A DNA stretch of 64,000 nucleotides, from positions 607,901,677 through 607,965,676 of the forward strand of contig NC_081405.1 in NCBI RefSeq assembly GCF_030272615.1, written 5' to 3'. Origin of the DNA: Cryptomeria japonica. Its lineage: Eukaryota > Streptophyta > Pinopsida > Cupressales > Cupressaceae. This document shows, in pieces, positions 55,135 to 64,000 of the stretch (the stretch's first letter is position 1; each line of letters begins with the position of its first letter). The notes beneath the pieces are model-generated. The model made no database searches and was not told where the DNA came from. It saw only the letters and a program-made list of their open reading frames with translations. The position numbers and the translations under genes were made by a program.

Positions 55135-56827
55135 TGTAATGCCACTTGGTCCTATTGTCTATCCTCGAGTAGCTGTTTTATTTGCAACTCTAATAAGACA
55201 ATGTTGTCTTGAAGAAAGGGAGAGGGGAATCTCAATTAGACTAGTTGTTCCATGCATCCTGTCATCAAATTTATTGTGTGAGTCAAGGTGTTTATACTTT
55301 TCTTTTCAATGTTGTTTTTTATAACTTAAGAACTCAATTAACTTACTAGCTACTCGTCTCCTATTACCAACTCCTACTACACATAGATCATCTTTGGTTG
55401 TGCTACATAGCTTCTGCAAGAGTAATTGAGCATCTACAACATCTGGCACAACAAATGTGAGCATTTGTTCTATGATACTACTCACCTCCATGCTTAAATT
55501 TTGTGAATCTGTGATGAATCTTAGCTTGGTCTTCAGATGAGTGGCTATGTCTTTAATTCTCTCCTAGTGTGAAAATATAATTATTAGATCATGAGGATAA
55601 TATGATTTTGCCAAGACTAGTAGGATAATTCATCCTTTTGTTTCTATAGTTGTTGGTCCATGGCTTGAATTTCATGCTCAAGTTGATGTTGTATGCCTTT
55701 GGAGTTTGAGAAACTTTATAGTATTTCATATAGTTTTGTTGGGTGTTGTGGTATTGTCATTGATGTGAACCCTCAGTGTTGTGCATATTCAGGTGATTAA
55801 TGTCTCTTATGGAGTTATTTTATTATAATTGATGTGTTGTAATTAATGTGAAATACATATGTGTGCTAAGGAGATGGTGTAGATGGTTGATGGAGGCCTG
55901 CCAGGATAACCATACCCAACTATGTGATGACACTCTTACCTTATGTTCACTAGTGTGCACTTTTTGTTGATTTTGCTTGGAGCACTATTGTGGGAGTCAT
56001 ATCTATTTTTTATGCTTTTTGTGAGTACCTAATATTCATTTTAGATAATGTGACACATGATGGATTGCAAGGATTTAGTTTCATTGGTGCTCCAATTGTT
56101 CTCTTGTATTTACTCCATATCATGTTCCAGATGAATCCTCTTTCTTTTTGTTGGATCATTCATGTATCTCTTGGACCCTATGTGGTCATATGTATTATTT
56201 TCTTTAGTATGTCTTGATGGAAGAATGTAATTGATGTGAACCTTGTGTATTTTTCACCTAATATTTATTAGAAGGGTCTTCCATTTGAAGTAGACTAGAC
56301 ATCTAGCCCATTAGGGGTGAACTCCGATATAAATTTTGGTGTTCATTTGGTTCCTTTTTATTTTGGATGTATGAATGGAATTATGGTTAAAATGTATAAT
56401 GTAATATAGGTGATATTAAACTTAATTGTATGTATGAGGCTATTAATCAAATGTAGTAATATGGATTATGATGGATGCAACTTAGTGATGTAATGTAGCT
56501 AATGTCAGATGTAAATATTCAATCATGCTAGTTAAATCTCTTATGAAATTTAATTTCTATGTCCTTGTGGTAATAATTTTATCATGAGTAGGTTTAATCA
56601 TTCTCATTGTTAATTGGATTAATAAACCTTAATGTTACTTGGATTAATCGAGTAATCTTCATTGGAAACCCTTTAGGTGTTTAAGTTAAGTCTTCCGCTT
56701 GTGAAAATGTTATTGCAATATTTAATTAAATGCATCTTTAATTTCTTTAATATTTAAAAATAAATTATTTTCACTCTTTTCGAGAGTTTTAGTTGAATCC
56801 TTTAGGGTTTCTTGGAGGGGCATTACA
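55135..56827. mobile_element. Possible solo LTR, about 1.7 kb, Gypsy-like termini
   Basis: The left edge reads TGTAATGCC and the right edge GGCATTACA, a perfect nine-base inverted pair of the kind that bounds many plant Ty3/Gypsy LTRs (TG...CA). The DNA between is non-coding, and the last 150 bases (AAGTCTTCCGCTTGTG... TTGGAGGGGCATTACA) look like the end of such an LTR. The flanking five bases (TTCCT and CATTG) do not match, and no second LTR or primer site is seen. A chance pairing or a rearranged element is therefore possible. Confidence 0.4.
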
Positions 56828-56829
56828 CA

Positions 56830-58175
56830 TTGCTGGAGAATTGAAAGAAGATGAGGTTGTAAAAAAGGCACTCTGATCTCCTCCTAAAACTTGTAGTTAT
56901 AAAGTATCTAGTATAGAAGAAGGTAAAGAATTGGATAATTATCTAATTGATCAATTATATGGTTCTCTAGCAATATTTGAGATGAAATAAATTAACAAAG
57001 ATACTCCTAAGAGTGAAACAACATTCAAAGTCAGTTGAAAGGTAGAATACATGATGTTGTTAATCAACATAATGACTTTGATGAAGTTGAGGAAAACTTT
57101 GTAAGAATATTAAAGAAAGGTATTAGAAAGTATAAAGGTAAGTTACCTTACAAATATTTTGATTATGGAGAATTGGTAATTTTGTATCCAAGTGTATCTT
57201 TAGAGAATAAGTAGATACAAACAAAAGAGCCAAGTTTAAAAGAAGTTTGTATTCCAAGGAAAACAATTGTTCCTCAAAATATAAGGATTAGGATTATTAA
57301 AATGACGTAACACTATCATGGCCCTGAAATTTGGTGACAAAAAGGGTGATGTTGGAAAATGTAAGAGTTTTGGTACCTTGTACACTTACAAAAACAATGA
57401 AAAGTCAATGATTGTGTCGAATGCCTTTCATACAAAATAAGAGTAAATTTTTTGTGTGATTGACAATGAGAACTTTCATCATATGACTAATGATAAAGGA
57501 AATTTCATTAGCCTTAATATATGGAATGGAGGATCAGTTAAGTTTGGTGACAAAGGGTGTAGTTAAATTTGTGGAAAAGGTACCATAAAAATTGATGGAA
57601 AAGAATAAGTTAAAGGATGTTCTTTATGCGAAAAGAATGAAACATAATCTTTTTAGTGTTAGTTAGATGAGAATAGTAGAGGGTACAATATTACATTTAA
57701 TAACAAGGGTTGTGAAATCAAAAAATGGAATACTAGCAAATTAGTTGTAGAAGAAACTAGGATTGATGGGAAATTTTTCCATCTAAAGCAAACAAATTGA
57801 AGTTGTTTGATGGATGAAACCATTGAATGTTGGTTATATAAAAAGAGCATTGACCACATGAATTATGATAACATGGTTAAGATCAACTCATATAATAAGG
57901 GATATGAAAATATAATCAAGCTTACAAATACCCTATGGAAGGAACATCAAATTGGAAATAAGACTAAAACAATTTTCATGAACAAAGAATATTTTACTAA
58001 CAAACGTTTGGAGTTGATACACATTGACCTATGTCAACCTACTAGAACACAAGGAATCAATGGTGAAAGGTAGTTTAAATTTCTTATTGATGATTATTTT
58101 ATAATGATTTGGGTTAAATTTTTGAGACATAAATTAAAAGATCTATATAATTTTGAAGCTTTTAAAACTATGGTT
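56830..58175 (+). pseudogene. Decayed Copia gag-pol, 5' part: gag end, zinc knuckle, protease, start of integrase
   Basis: Plus-strand fragments across shifting frames follow the Copia order. Gag: GELKEDEVVKKAL near 56,831, then LDNYLIDQLYGSLAIFEMK. Zinc knuckle with Cys replaced by Tyr or lost: KYKGKLPYKYFDYGELVILYP near 57,130. Protease-side region: HHMTND and NGGSVKFGD, then KLKDVLYAKRMKHNLFSVS. Pre-integrase and integrase start: LELIHIDLCQPTRTQGINGE, then FLIDDYFIMIWVKF. It is interrupted in the integrase core at 58,176 by a LINE and resumes at 61,980. It cannot encode a functional protein. Confidence 0.8.
58160..58175. repeat. Target-site duplication of the LINE, left copy
   Basis: TTTTAAAACTATGGTT, identical over 16 bases to 61,964-61,979. 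It lies in Copia integrase sequence whose reading resumes after the second copy. Confidence 0.92.
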
Positions 58176-58384
58176 TTTGAATAAGGGAAAATAGGTTTTG
58201 ATTGGCCCTTGAAACCCATTACAACCAAAAGATAAAAAGATATACATTAAAGTGCAAAAAAACACAAAAGACATCAACCAAGAAAAGGATAGCTGATAAG
58301 CAAAAAAGCCAGCAAACTAGAGACAGCTAACAAAAAATAGGACCGACAAAGAAATAGCCCAGGCTAGGTTAAGTTATGAAGCAT

Positions 58385-60140
58385 CTAAGCGGCTTCCAGA
58401 TCTAGTTGTTCCATATTATCAGCCGCCTGCTTGATATCATCAATTTCGTTGGTTTGGCTTTGCATCTTTTTGGTGCTTGCACAAGTTCTTCTGCCCAACC
58501 CTATCTCCTTATCATCAGGGGTATCTTCCTTCACATCAATGATGCCTATCGAGGCCTCATCCCCATGGTCATTCTCAAGCTTACTAATAAGAGCCTTCAT
58601 ACTAGTAGAGGCAACCTTAAGGATCTTATGAATTTTCTCAGCAATCTTCTTGAGCGTGCTTTCAGCTCCTTCAAGTCTTTTTTCAGTAGCCCCTACTCTT
58701 TTCGCCAAGACTTGGAAGCTATTGCGATGAGCATTAATAATCTCCTCAACATTACTAATAGATTTGGTAATCTCATTGAGACATTTGGAGAGAGAGTTAA
58801 ATTTACCCAAGCCAATAGTTTCTAAGGTCTCAATTTTTCTGGCTTCCTGTGCTTGCTTGGTTTTTATGCTCGTAATTTCCTTATGCAACTAGAGGAACAC
58901 TTTGTTGAAGCTATCCATGCAATTTTTGATGTAAAGATCGATATCCAAATGGTGGCCTTCCTAGGTCTTATCACCAGCAGGTTCTAAATTCACCTCAAGA
59001 CCCACCTCCCTGACATCAGAGCTGTGAGCTTCTTTCATGGTCGTGTCCTCCCCAACCAGACCCTTATCCTTAAAACCAGCCATGAGAGGCGACCGATTCT
59101 GGGTTTCCACATCCTCATTTTTGGGAGTTTTCCTTTTCTACTTCTAGCTCAAGAGGATTTGGACCTCCTCACTTTCAGTATCCATGTTGTCATCCGTCTC
59201 ATTTTCCTCCTCATACCAACTATCATCATCATCCCCCCTCTGCTTCCTTTTGGCCAGCCCTTTGTTCTATAGCTCATGCCTTGTTTTTCTTTTTCTCTTG
59301 CTGGACCCAACAATTTGGGCGTCATCCTCTCCCTCAGCTTCTGTATCATATCTATCACCATCCTCATTATTAGAGTCGTCCAAATCCTCTTCCGACTCAG
59401 AAACGTCGGCAATGTTCAGATGGACGGTAGTATTCTTAATGTGATTATACAAAATCACCATCAGACCCTCATGCATAGCTAGATTGGTATTCGGTTTGGA
59501 AATTGCATCCTTTATCCCAGCATTTAGGGCACATAAAAGATAGTATGGAATGAAAATTTTCTCTTTATACCAAAAATGGTTAAGAATGACAAAATGATAG
59601 TTGTAAACCCTAATAAATCTACCATCTAAAGTGATAAATTCCATAATAGCAAACAAAAATCTTTGCCAATTAACTTAATTACCTTTGGCGAGTAGTAAGT
59701 ATGGCTTCCCTTCACCAATCTGGCTTTCTCCTCATCATGCTTAGGAAATTTCTTCACAATCGCATATGAAATCTTCCTATCCCTATAAAACTTGATGTCG
59801 TCCATCGGAAGACCCATAGCCTCAGTGATCATAGTTTAGGTCACCTTGACCTTCCTGATGCCAATGATCAATGTGCCTTTATTCCAACTATTTTTAAAAA
59901 TTCTTGTAATTTCGGGCCATTTTTTCATGCATTCTCTCCATGAAATTAGTCATCTTGGTAGCTTGAAGTACCGCCCAGACCTGAGGCTAATTCCTCCATT
60001 TATCAATAGTGGTAGCCTCTATTCTGTTGCGATTTCCACCCATATTGTTATTGATGTCTGTCAACTGTGAATTCTTGCAAATACCTTTCTTCGCTATGAA
60101 CTTTCTATGAGAAACTACTAGAAGCCTATGGAAATTTCTA
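58385..60140 (-). pseudogene. Extra ORF on the LINE, downstream of RNase H; plant transposon-associated protein-like
   Basis: Minus-strand fragments read as one former protein. They start with FIAKKGICKNSQLTDINNN (about 60,100) and continue with ITEAMGLPMDDIKFYRDRKI (59,830), YYSPKVIKL, then MEFITLDGRFIRVYNYHFVI and FIPYYLLCALNAGIKD (59,640-59,520). An acidic Ser/Asp/Glu stretch and a basic cluster (SSKRKRKTRHEL, possible nuclear signal, 59,300) follow, and finally a 167-codon coiled coil (58,888-58,385, with ISNVEEIINAHRNSF). The first part recalls the uncharacterised putative plant transposon proteins that start with an ITE-x-x-G(L/I)P motif; this is from memory and uncertain. Several frameshifts and stops break it. 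It lies inside the LINE duplication, on the same strand, after RNase H, where plant L1 elements usually have only a 3' UTR. Confidence 0.55.
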
Positions 60141-60165
60141 ATTTTTCTACTCGATAGGGAAAAAA

Positions 60166-60610
60166 TCACCCATAAAGCATGCAAGGTGATCCTACAATTA
60201 TTATTGTACCTCCTTCTCGACTGTATACAAAATCGATTCCTGCTGCCACGACCTCCCCTATCATCTCAGGAAATGATTTAAAATCCATCCTGCTTACCAT
60301 GCAATCTTTCATAAGTTGAGATGCCACATGACACACAAGGGAGCTCCCTCTCTCTATTCCAGATCTTGATTTGCTCGCTCCATACTGCCTCATTGGCAGC
60401 CTAGTCAGCACACCTATTGGCCTCTCTGTAGTCATGGGAAATGTGGCACTTATCAAACCCCTCAAGTAACTCCTTGGCATAATCAATGATGTTTTTAATC
60501 ATCCACGAGGGTTGTTGTTTACCAAGGAGGCAATTAATAATGTTTGTAGAGTCACCTTCCAACCATAACAAAAGCCAGCACCATTCTGGATAACTCCAAC
60601 ACAACCAGCA
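60166..60610 (-). pseudogene. LINE RNase H domain remnant
   Basis: On the minus strand: WLEGDSTNIINCLLGKQQPS, then IIDYAKELLEGFDKCHISHD, then YREANRCAD, the pattern EGDS...W...L...F...H..REAN..AD of plant LINE-associated RNase H. A frame change joins it to SQLMKDCMVSRMDFKSFPEM and further broken sequence (60,166-60,486). Confidence 0.75.
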
Positions 60611-60959
60611 GGCCCTGTGTTGGCTTTAGGAACACCATTAATGTTAGCATTAAACTAATAATTAGGGGGAAAAGACCAACTTCACATACTTCTTTTGATT
60701 TTGTTGATGTTGGTGCCCATGTAGGTTGGGATTTCCAGCTCTTGATAACATCAAAGTCCTCCTTATTATTATAGCAATGCTGTCCCCTGGCCATCACATT
60801 CTCAACAAAATTATATTTTATCTTGGCCCACACCACTTCAAAGGTGTTAATATCATTCCTAAAGATTATGTTATTCCTCTCATTCTATATACCCCAAAGG
60901 ATATGAGTGAAGGAAAACTTTCATAAATTTCTTATGGTCGAATTATTAGTAGTGTAGTG

Positions 60960-61963
60960 CTAGCTTCTGAAATAGTCTTGAACCCTAGATACAAGGACAC
61001 AAAGACAATGTATAAAGATATGGTTCACTGATTCCTCATCATTGAGACAAAGATAGCATCTGTTGGGGATGCAGAAACCCCTCTTTCTCAATTTATCAGT
61101 AGTTGGAATCTTATTTTGCAAAAGAATCCATAAAAAGATATTGATTTTAGGAGTCAAACTTGGATACCATGCCTTAGGCCAGCAAGGAGTAGGGTCTTGG
61201 GACTGAGCCAGCATAAAGACAACAAATAAAATAGAATAAATCCCTAAAGAGGTCCCGCTCCACATCTTGTGTTCTTCCCTTCAGGTATTTAAGATTGCAT
61301 GGTTGATCATTAAGTTTACCTTCTTTAGGTTGGGATCAATAGAGGTGAGGTCCATCCACTTTTGATCTTTCCAGTAATCGGCCAGTTTAGCACCGAACTT
61401 CTCATTACAATTCTGGATGAGCATTTGAGAGGCACACTTATTAAGAGGGGCTCCTCTAATCCAAGCATCATCCTAGAATTCCACCTTCCTACCATTACCT
61501 ATGAACCATACATTACCCAAACTAACAATACCTTTAGCCTAGTTAAGATTGTTCCAAATAAAAGAGCCACTTGGTATCTTATTAGAGGCAAGGAAATCTT
61601 CCATGGTGAGAACCTCCTATAAGTACTTAGCCTTCCAGATATCATTCCATTCTCCATTTATCTGATAGGTTGTATAGATTTGTTTGGGGAGAAGAGTTTT
61701 GTTCAAGGTTATGATATTTCTCAAGCCTAGAGCCCCCACCTTTTTGGGTTTACACACATTATCCCAGGCTATGAGTGCCACTCTTTTCTTCTCCTCAACC
61801 CCAGACCATAGGAAGGATTTTTGAATTTTCTCAATAGCTTCAAAAAATTTCAAGGAATTTTTCAAGAGGCTTAAAACATACACCGGAAGACTCTGGAGAG
61901 ATGATTTTAAAAGATGGATTTTTCCAACTTGACTAAGAAGGGTACCTTTCCAACTAGCTAGTG
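60960..61963 (-). pseudogene. LINE reverse-transcriptase C-terminal part and zf-RVT region
   Basis: Minus-strand order: ASWKGTLLSQVGKIHLLKSS at the truncated 5' edge (61,963), SLPVYVLSLLKNSLKF, FLWSGVEEKKRVALIAWDNV, CKPKKVGALGLRN (61,883-61,617), and, after decayed sequence, PKINIFLWILLQNKIPTTDK with RGFCIPNRCYLCLNDEESVN and HIFIHC (61,265-60,960). The last is the C-x-x-C...E-x-x-x-H-x-x-x-x-C zf-RVT pattern. Frames are broken between the parts. Confidence 0.82.
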
Positions 61964-61979
61964 TTTTAAAACTATGGTT
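61964..61979. repeat. Target-site duplication of the LINE, right copy
   Basis: TTTTAAAACTATGGTT, identical to 58,160-58,175. Confidence 0.92.
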
Positions 61980-63630
61980 GATAATGAGGTAGATCCAAAG
62001 ATAAAATATTTAAGGTGTGATAGAGCAAGTGAATTTAATTTGAATGAGTTTGAGAAATATTGTGAAGATCATGGTATTGGGAGACATTTATTTTCTCCTA
62101 GCACCCCTCAACATAATGTAGTTGTACAAAGAATGAATAGAACAATTCAAGTGATATCAAGAAGAATGTTGTAATATTCTAATCTTCTTGATGTATATTG
62201 AAAATATGTAGTCCATACATCTATCTATATTCTTAATAGAGTTAAGTTGAGAGTCAAGAACTATAAAACCCCTTATGAGATATGGTATGAAAGGACTCCT
62301 ACTTTTATGTATCCTAGAAATTTTGGTAGAAAATACTATATTCGAAAAGATGAATAATACTCAAGAAAGTTTGAATCAAGATATGATGAAGGAATATATA
62401 CTAGATGCTCAAGTAGAATCAAGACATATAGATGCTACAAAAAGATACTCGAGAAGATGGTTGAAAGCACAAATGTTGAAGTCAATGAATATTAGAGTCA
62501 AATTAGAAAATAACCTAAGGATTATGGACAAAAAGATCCTCTCAACATAGAAGAAGGAGAAGAAGAAGTGATAGAAGAATAAAAGAAAAAAATTTAGAGA
62601 GATCTCCTAGAACTTCATTCAAACATGTTAAGAGGAACCACTCAGGACATTAGATTATTGGTGAAAAGAATAAAGGCGTATAGAGAAAGAGAAGACTTGC
62701 AAACTAAAGTGAGAAAGAGAATATTTTTCTCCTTTCAAATATTGATCCCAAGAGTATTGTTAATTATAGAAAAGATGAAGGATGGTTGTAAATAATGGAA
62801 GAAGAGATAAATTAGATTTAAAAGAATCAAACATGGGAATTAGTCTCTAGACCAATATATAAGAATGCCATAGGAATAAAGTGGGAGTTCTAGAATAAGA
62901 TGAATGATGAAGGAGAAATGACCTGGAGTAACACAAGATTAGTTTGTAGAGGATAAATTAACATGTGGAAGGAATTTATTTCGAGGAGATGTTTGCTCCA
63001 ATAGCTAGGATGGAGGTAATCAAAATTTTTCTTTCCTTTACATCTCATAACAACTTCAAGGTTTATTATATTGATATCAAATTGTCTTTTTTGAATGGTG
63101 ATTTAGACGAAGATGTCTACATAGATAAATTGGTCGATTTCATTTATCAGAGGATCTATACATCGCGTGCACACTCAAATTATCATTGAATGGACTCAAG
63201 AAATTTGTTACATATTTGGTATACAAGGTTGGATGAGTGCTCTAGTAAATTTTTAATAAAGGTGCCACTAATAAAAATCTTTACATTATGTTTGACAAGG
63301 TAAATTTACTTATTATTTTTGTATATGGAGATCATATTAGATTATCTTTGGTAGAGATGATGTTATGCATACGATGTTTGTAGAGGAGATGTAGAAAGAA
63401 TTTTACATGTCTATGACTGGTGAGTTTTCTTTCTTTCTTGGTTTTCAAATTTCTTAGCTAGATTATGGTATCCTTATTTCTCCAAATAAGTATGTTAAAG
63501 AGATCTTGAAGGAGTTTGGTATGCAAGATTCAAAACTAGCGAGTACTCTCATTGCTACTAGTTGTCATTTGAGAAAGGATGATGAGTCACCTCAAGTTGA
63601 TTAGACTCCATATCAAGCTGAAATAGAGGA
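61980..63630 (+). pseudogene. Decayed Copia pol, 3' part: integrase, reverse transcriptase
   Basis: Reading resumes directly after the LINE. Integrase: DPKIKYLRCDRASEFNLNEF (where a functional copy has LRxDxGGEF), then STPQHNVVVQRMNRTI. The integrase C-terminal region follows in other frames (TPYEIWYERTP; SRIKTYRCYKKILEKMVES near 62,420). Reverse transcriptase: YFEEMFAPIARMEVIKIFLS and YYIDIKLSFLNGDLDEDVYI (62,965-63,130), a YVDD-like region now reading FVYGDHIRL (63,320), and NKYVKEILKEFGMQDSKLA (63,490). It stops near 63,630 without RNase H. Confidence 0.8.
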
Positions 63631-63639
63631 CTTATTTAA

Positions 63640-64000
63640 TAAAGATGCCATATTAAACTTATGAAAGTGGAAGGAGGTCAAGAATATACACCTTCCCTAT
63701 TGCTTGGGGACAAACTTTTGATGTTAATGACACACTTTCAACACTAAGAAGAGATTATTCATAAAAGAGATACACTTAAAGAAAGAAATAGGTCCTAATC
63801 AATTATGGACATCTCTAAGGAAAGATAAGATTCTCATGAAGGACAAACAATTCTATGCAAGAATGGATATCATTGTAAAAGATAGAAATCAATAAATGGA
63901 AAGTGGACCCTTCTGAAGGAAGAATGATTGAAAAATATTCTTACCCTTGAATTGGGAGAGAAGAATAATTGAGCTATTATGTTGCTATCATAGTATGATT
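63640..64000. other. AT/purine-rich end of the window, no gene
   Basis: Copia similarity ends near 63,630. The remainder resembles 50,765-51,250 in several phrases and may be part of the same dispersed repeat. Confidence 0.35.

Larger units (their letters stand above)
58176..61963 (-). mobile_element. 5'-truncated LINE inserted in the Copia integrase, carrying an extra ORF
   Basis: Bounded by the perfect 16-base duplication and read on the minus strand from 61,963 to 58,176. It begins inside the reverse transcriptase C-terminal part, so the endonuclease and most of the RT are missing, as is common after target-primed reverse transcription. It runs through the zf-RVT region and RNase H, then continues for about 1.9 kb through a second coding region before ending at 58,176. 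No long A tail is evident at the 3' end, only a few T on the plus strand. Confidence 0.88.

Noticed and set aside
55306-55491. Minus-strand 61-codon frame with a protein-like composition (EVSSIIEQMLTFVVPDVVDA)
   Set aside because: Short, isolated, not recognised, and inside a possible solo LTR; not enough to call a gene.

Overview
This window reads as repeat-dense intergenic DNA from a large plant nuclear genome, most likely a gymnosperm (conifer-like). It is AT-rich. It holds plant LTR retrotransposons primed by initiator tRNA-Met (TGGTATCAGAGC), plant-type LINEs, a degenerate interstitial tract of TTAGGG/TTTAGGG telomere-type repeats, and a plant TIR immune-receptor fragment whose YDVFLNHRG opening I associate with conifer TIR-NLRs. 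The organism call is inference. No intact host gene was found. Almost everything recognisable is a mobile element, a remnant of one, or a tandem repeat, and insertions are nested up to three deep.

Layout. 1-5.4 kb: minus-strand remnant of a Copia-like gag with its primer-binding site and one LTR edge. 5.4-7.9 kb: a T/G-rich block resembling a LINE 5' end, then a dispersed repeat (R1). 7.909-18.046 kb: a 10.1-kb LTR element with ~1.1-kb LTRs, a degenerate gag, no recognisable pol, and a long broken second ORF of unknown function; inside it sits a 2.7-kb LTR element (9.041-11.759 kb) with an unusual GC-rich non-coding core. 18.7-21.5 kb: divergent copies of a tandem-repeat family, a LINE endonuclease/RT fragment, and sequence like the region upstream of the TIR gene. 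22.87-25.02 kb: the telomere-like tract. 25.4-28.0 kb: a second copy of the same tail-plus-LINE arrangement. 28.47-28.64 kb: a scar in which both flanks of a TIR gene are joined without the gene. 29.0-33.95 kb: a nested tandem array of ~1.46-kb units, each holding 3-4 copies of an exact 90-bp sub-repeat. 34.171-42.501 kb: a Ty3/Gypsy-like element with ~3.1-kb LTRs, a gag remnant, acidic ORFs, no pol, and a truncated 3' LTR. 42.502-50.764 kb: a small minus-strand LTR element whose LTR was hit by a nearly intact 5,994-bp Copia element (44.256-50.249 kb) with one in-frame stop. 51.3-51.8 kb: minus-strand Gypsy gag remnant. 52.1-53.3 kb: TIR pseudogene. 53.97-54.72 kb: second R1 copy. 55.135-56.827 kb: possible solo LTR. 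56.83-63.63 kb: decayed Copia gag-pol split inside integrase by a 3.8-kb LINE with a perfect 16-bp target-site duplication.

The youngest insertion appears to be the 5,994-bp Copia, with about 11 LTR differences in 885 bp counted by eye. The items most worth a second look are the 90-bp/1.46-kb nested array next to TIR-gene debris, the TIR pseudogene whose deletion falls just before the catalytic-glutamate motif, the LTR element with a long pol-replacing ORF, and the LINE that carries an extra ORF downstream of its RNase H domain.
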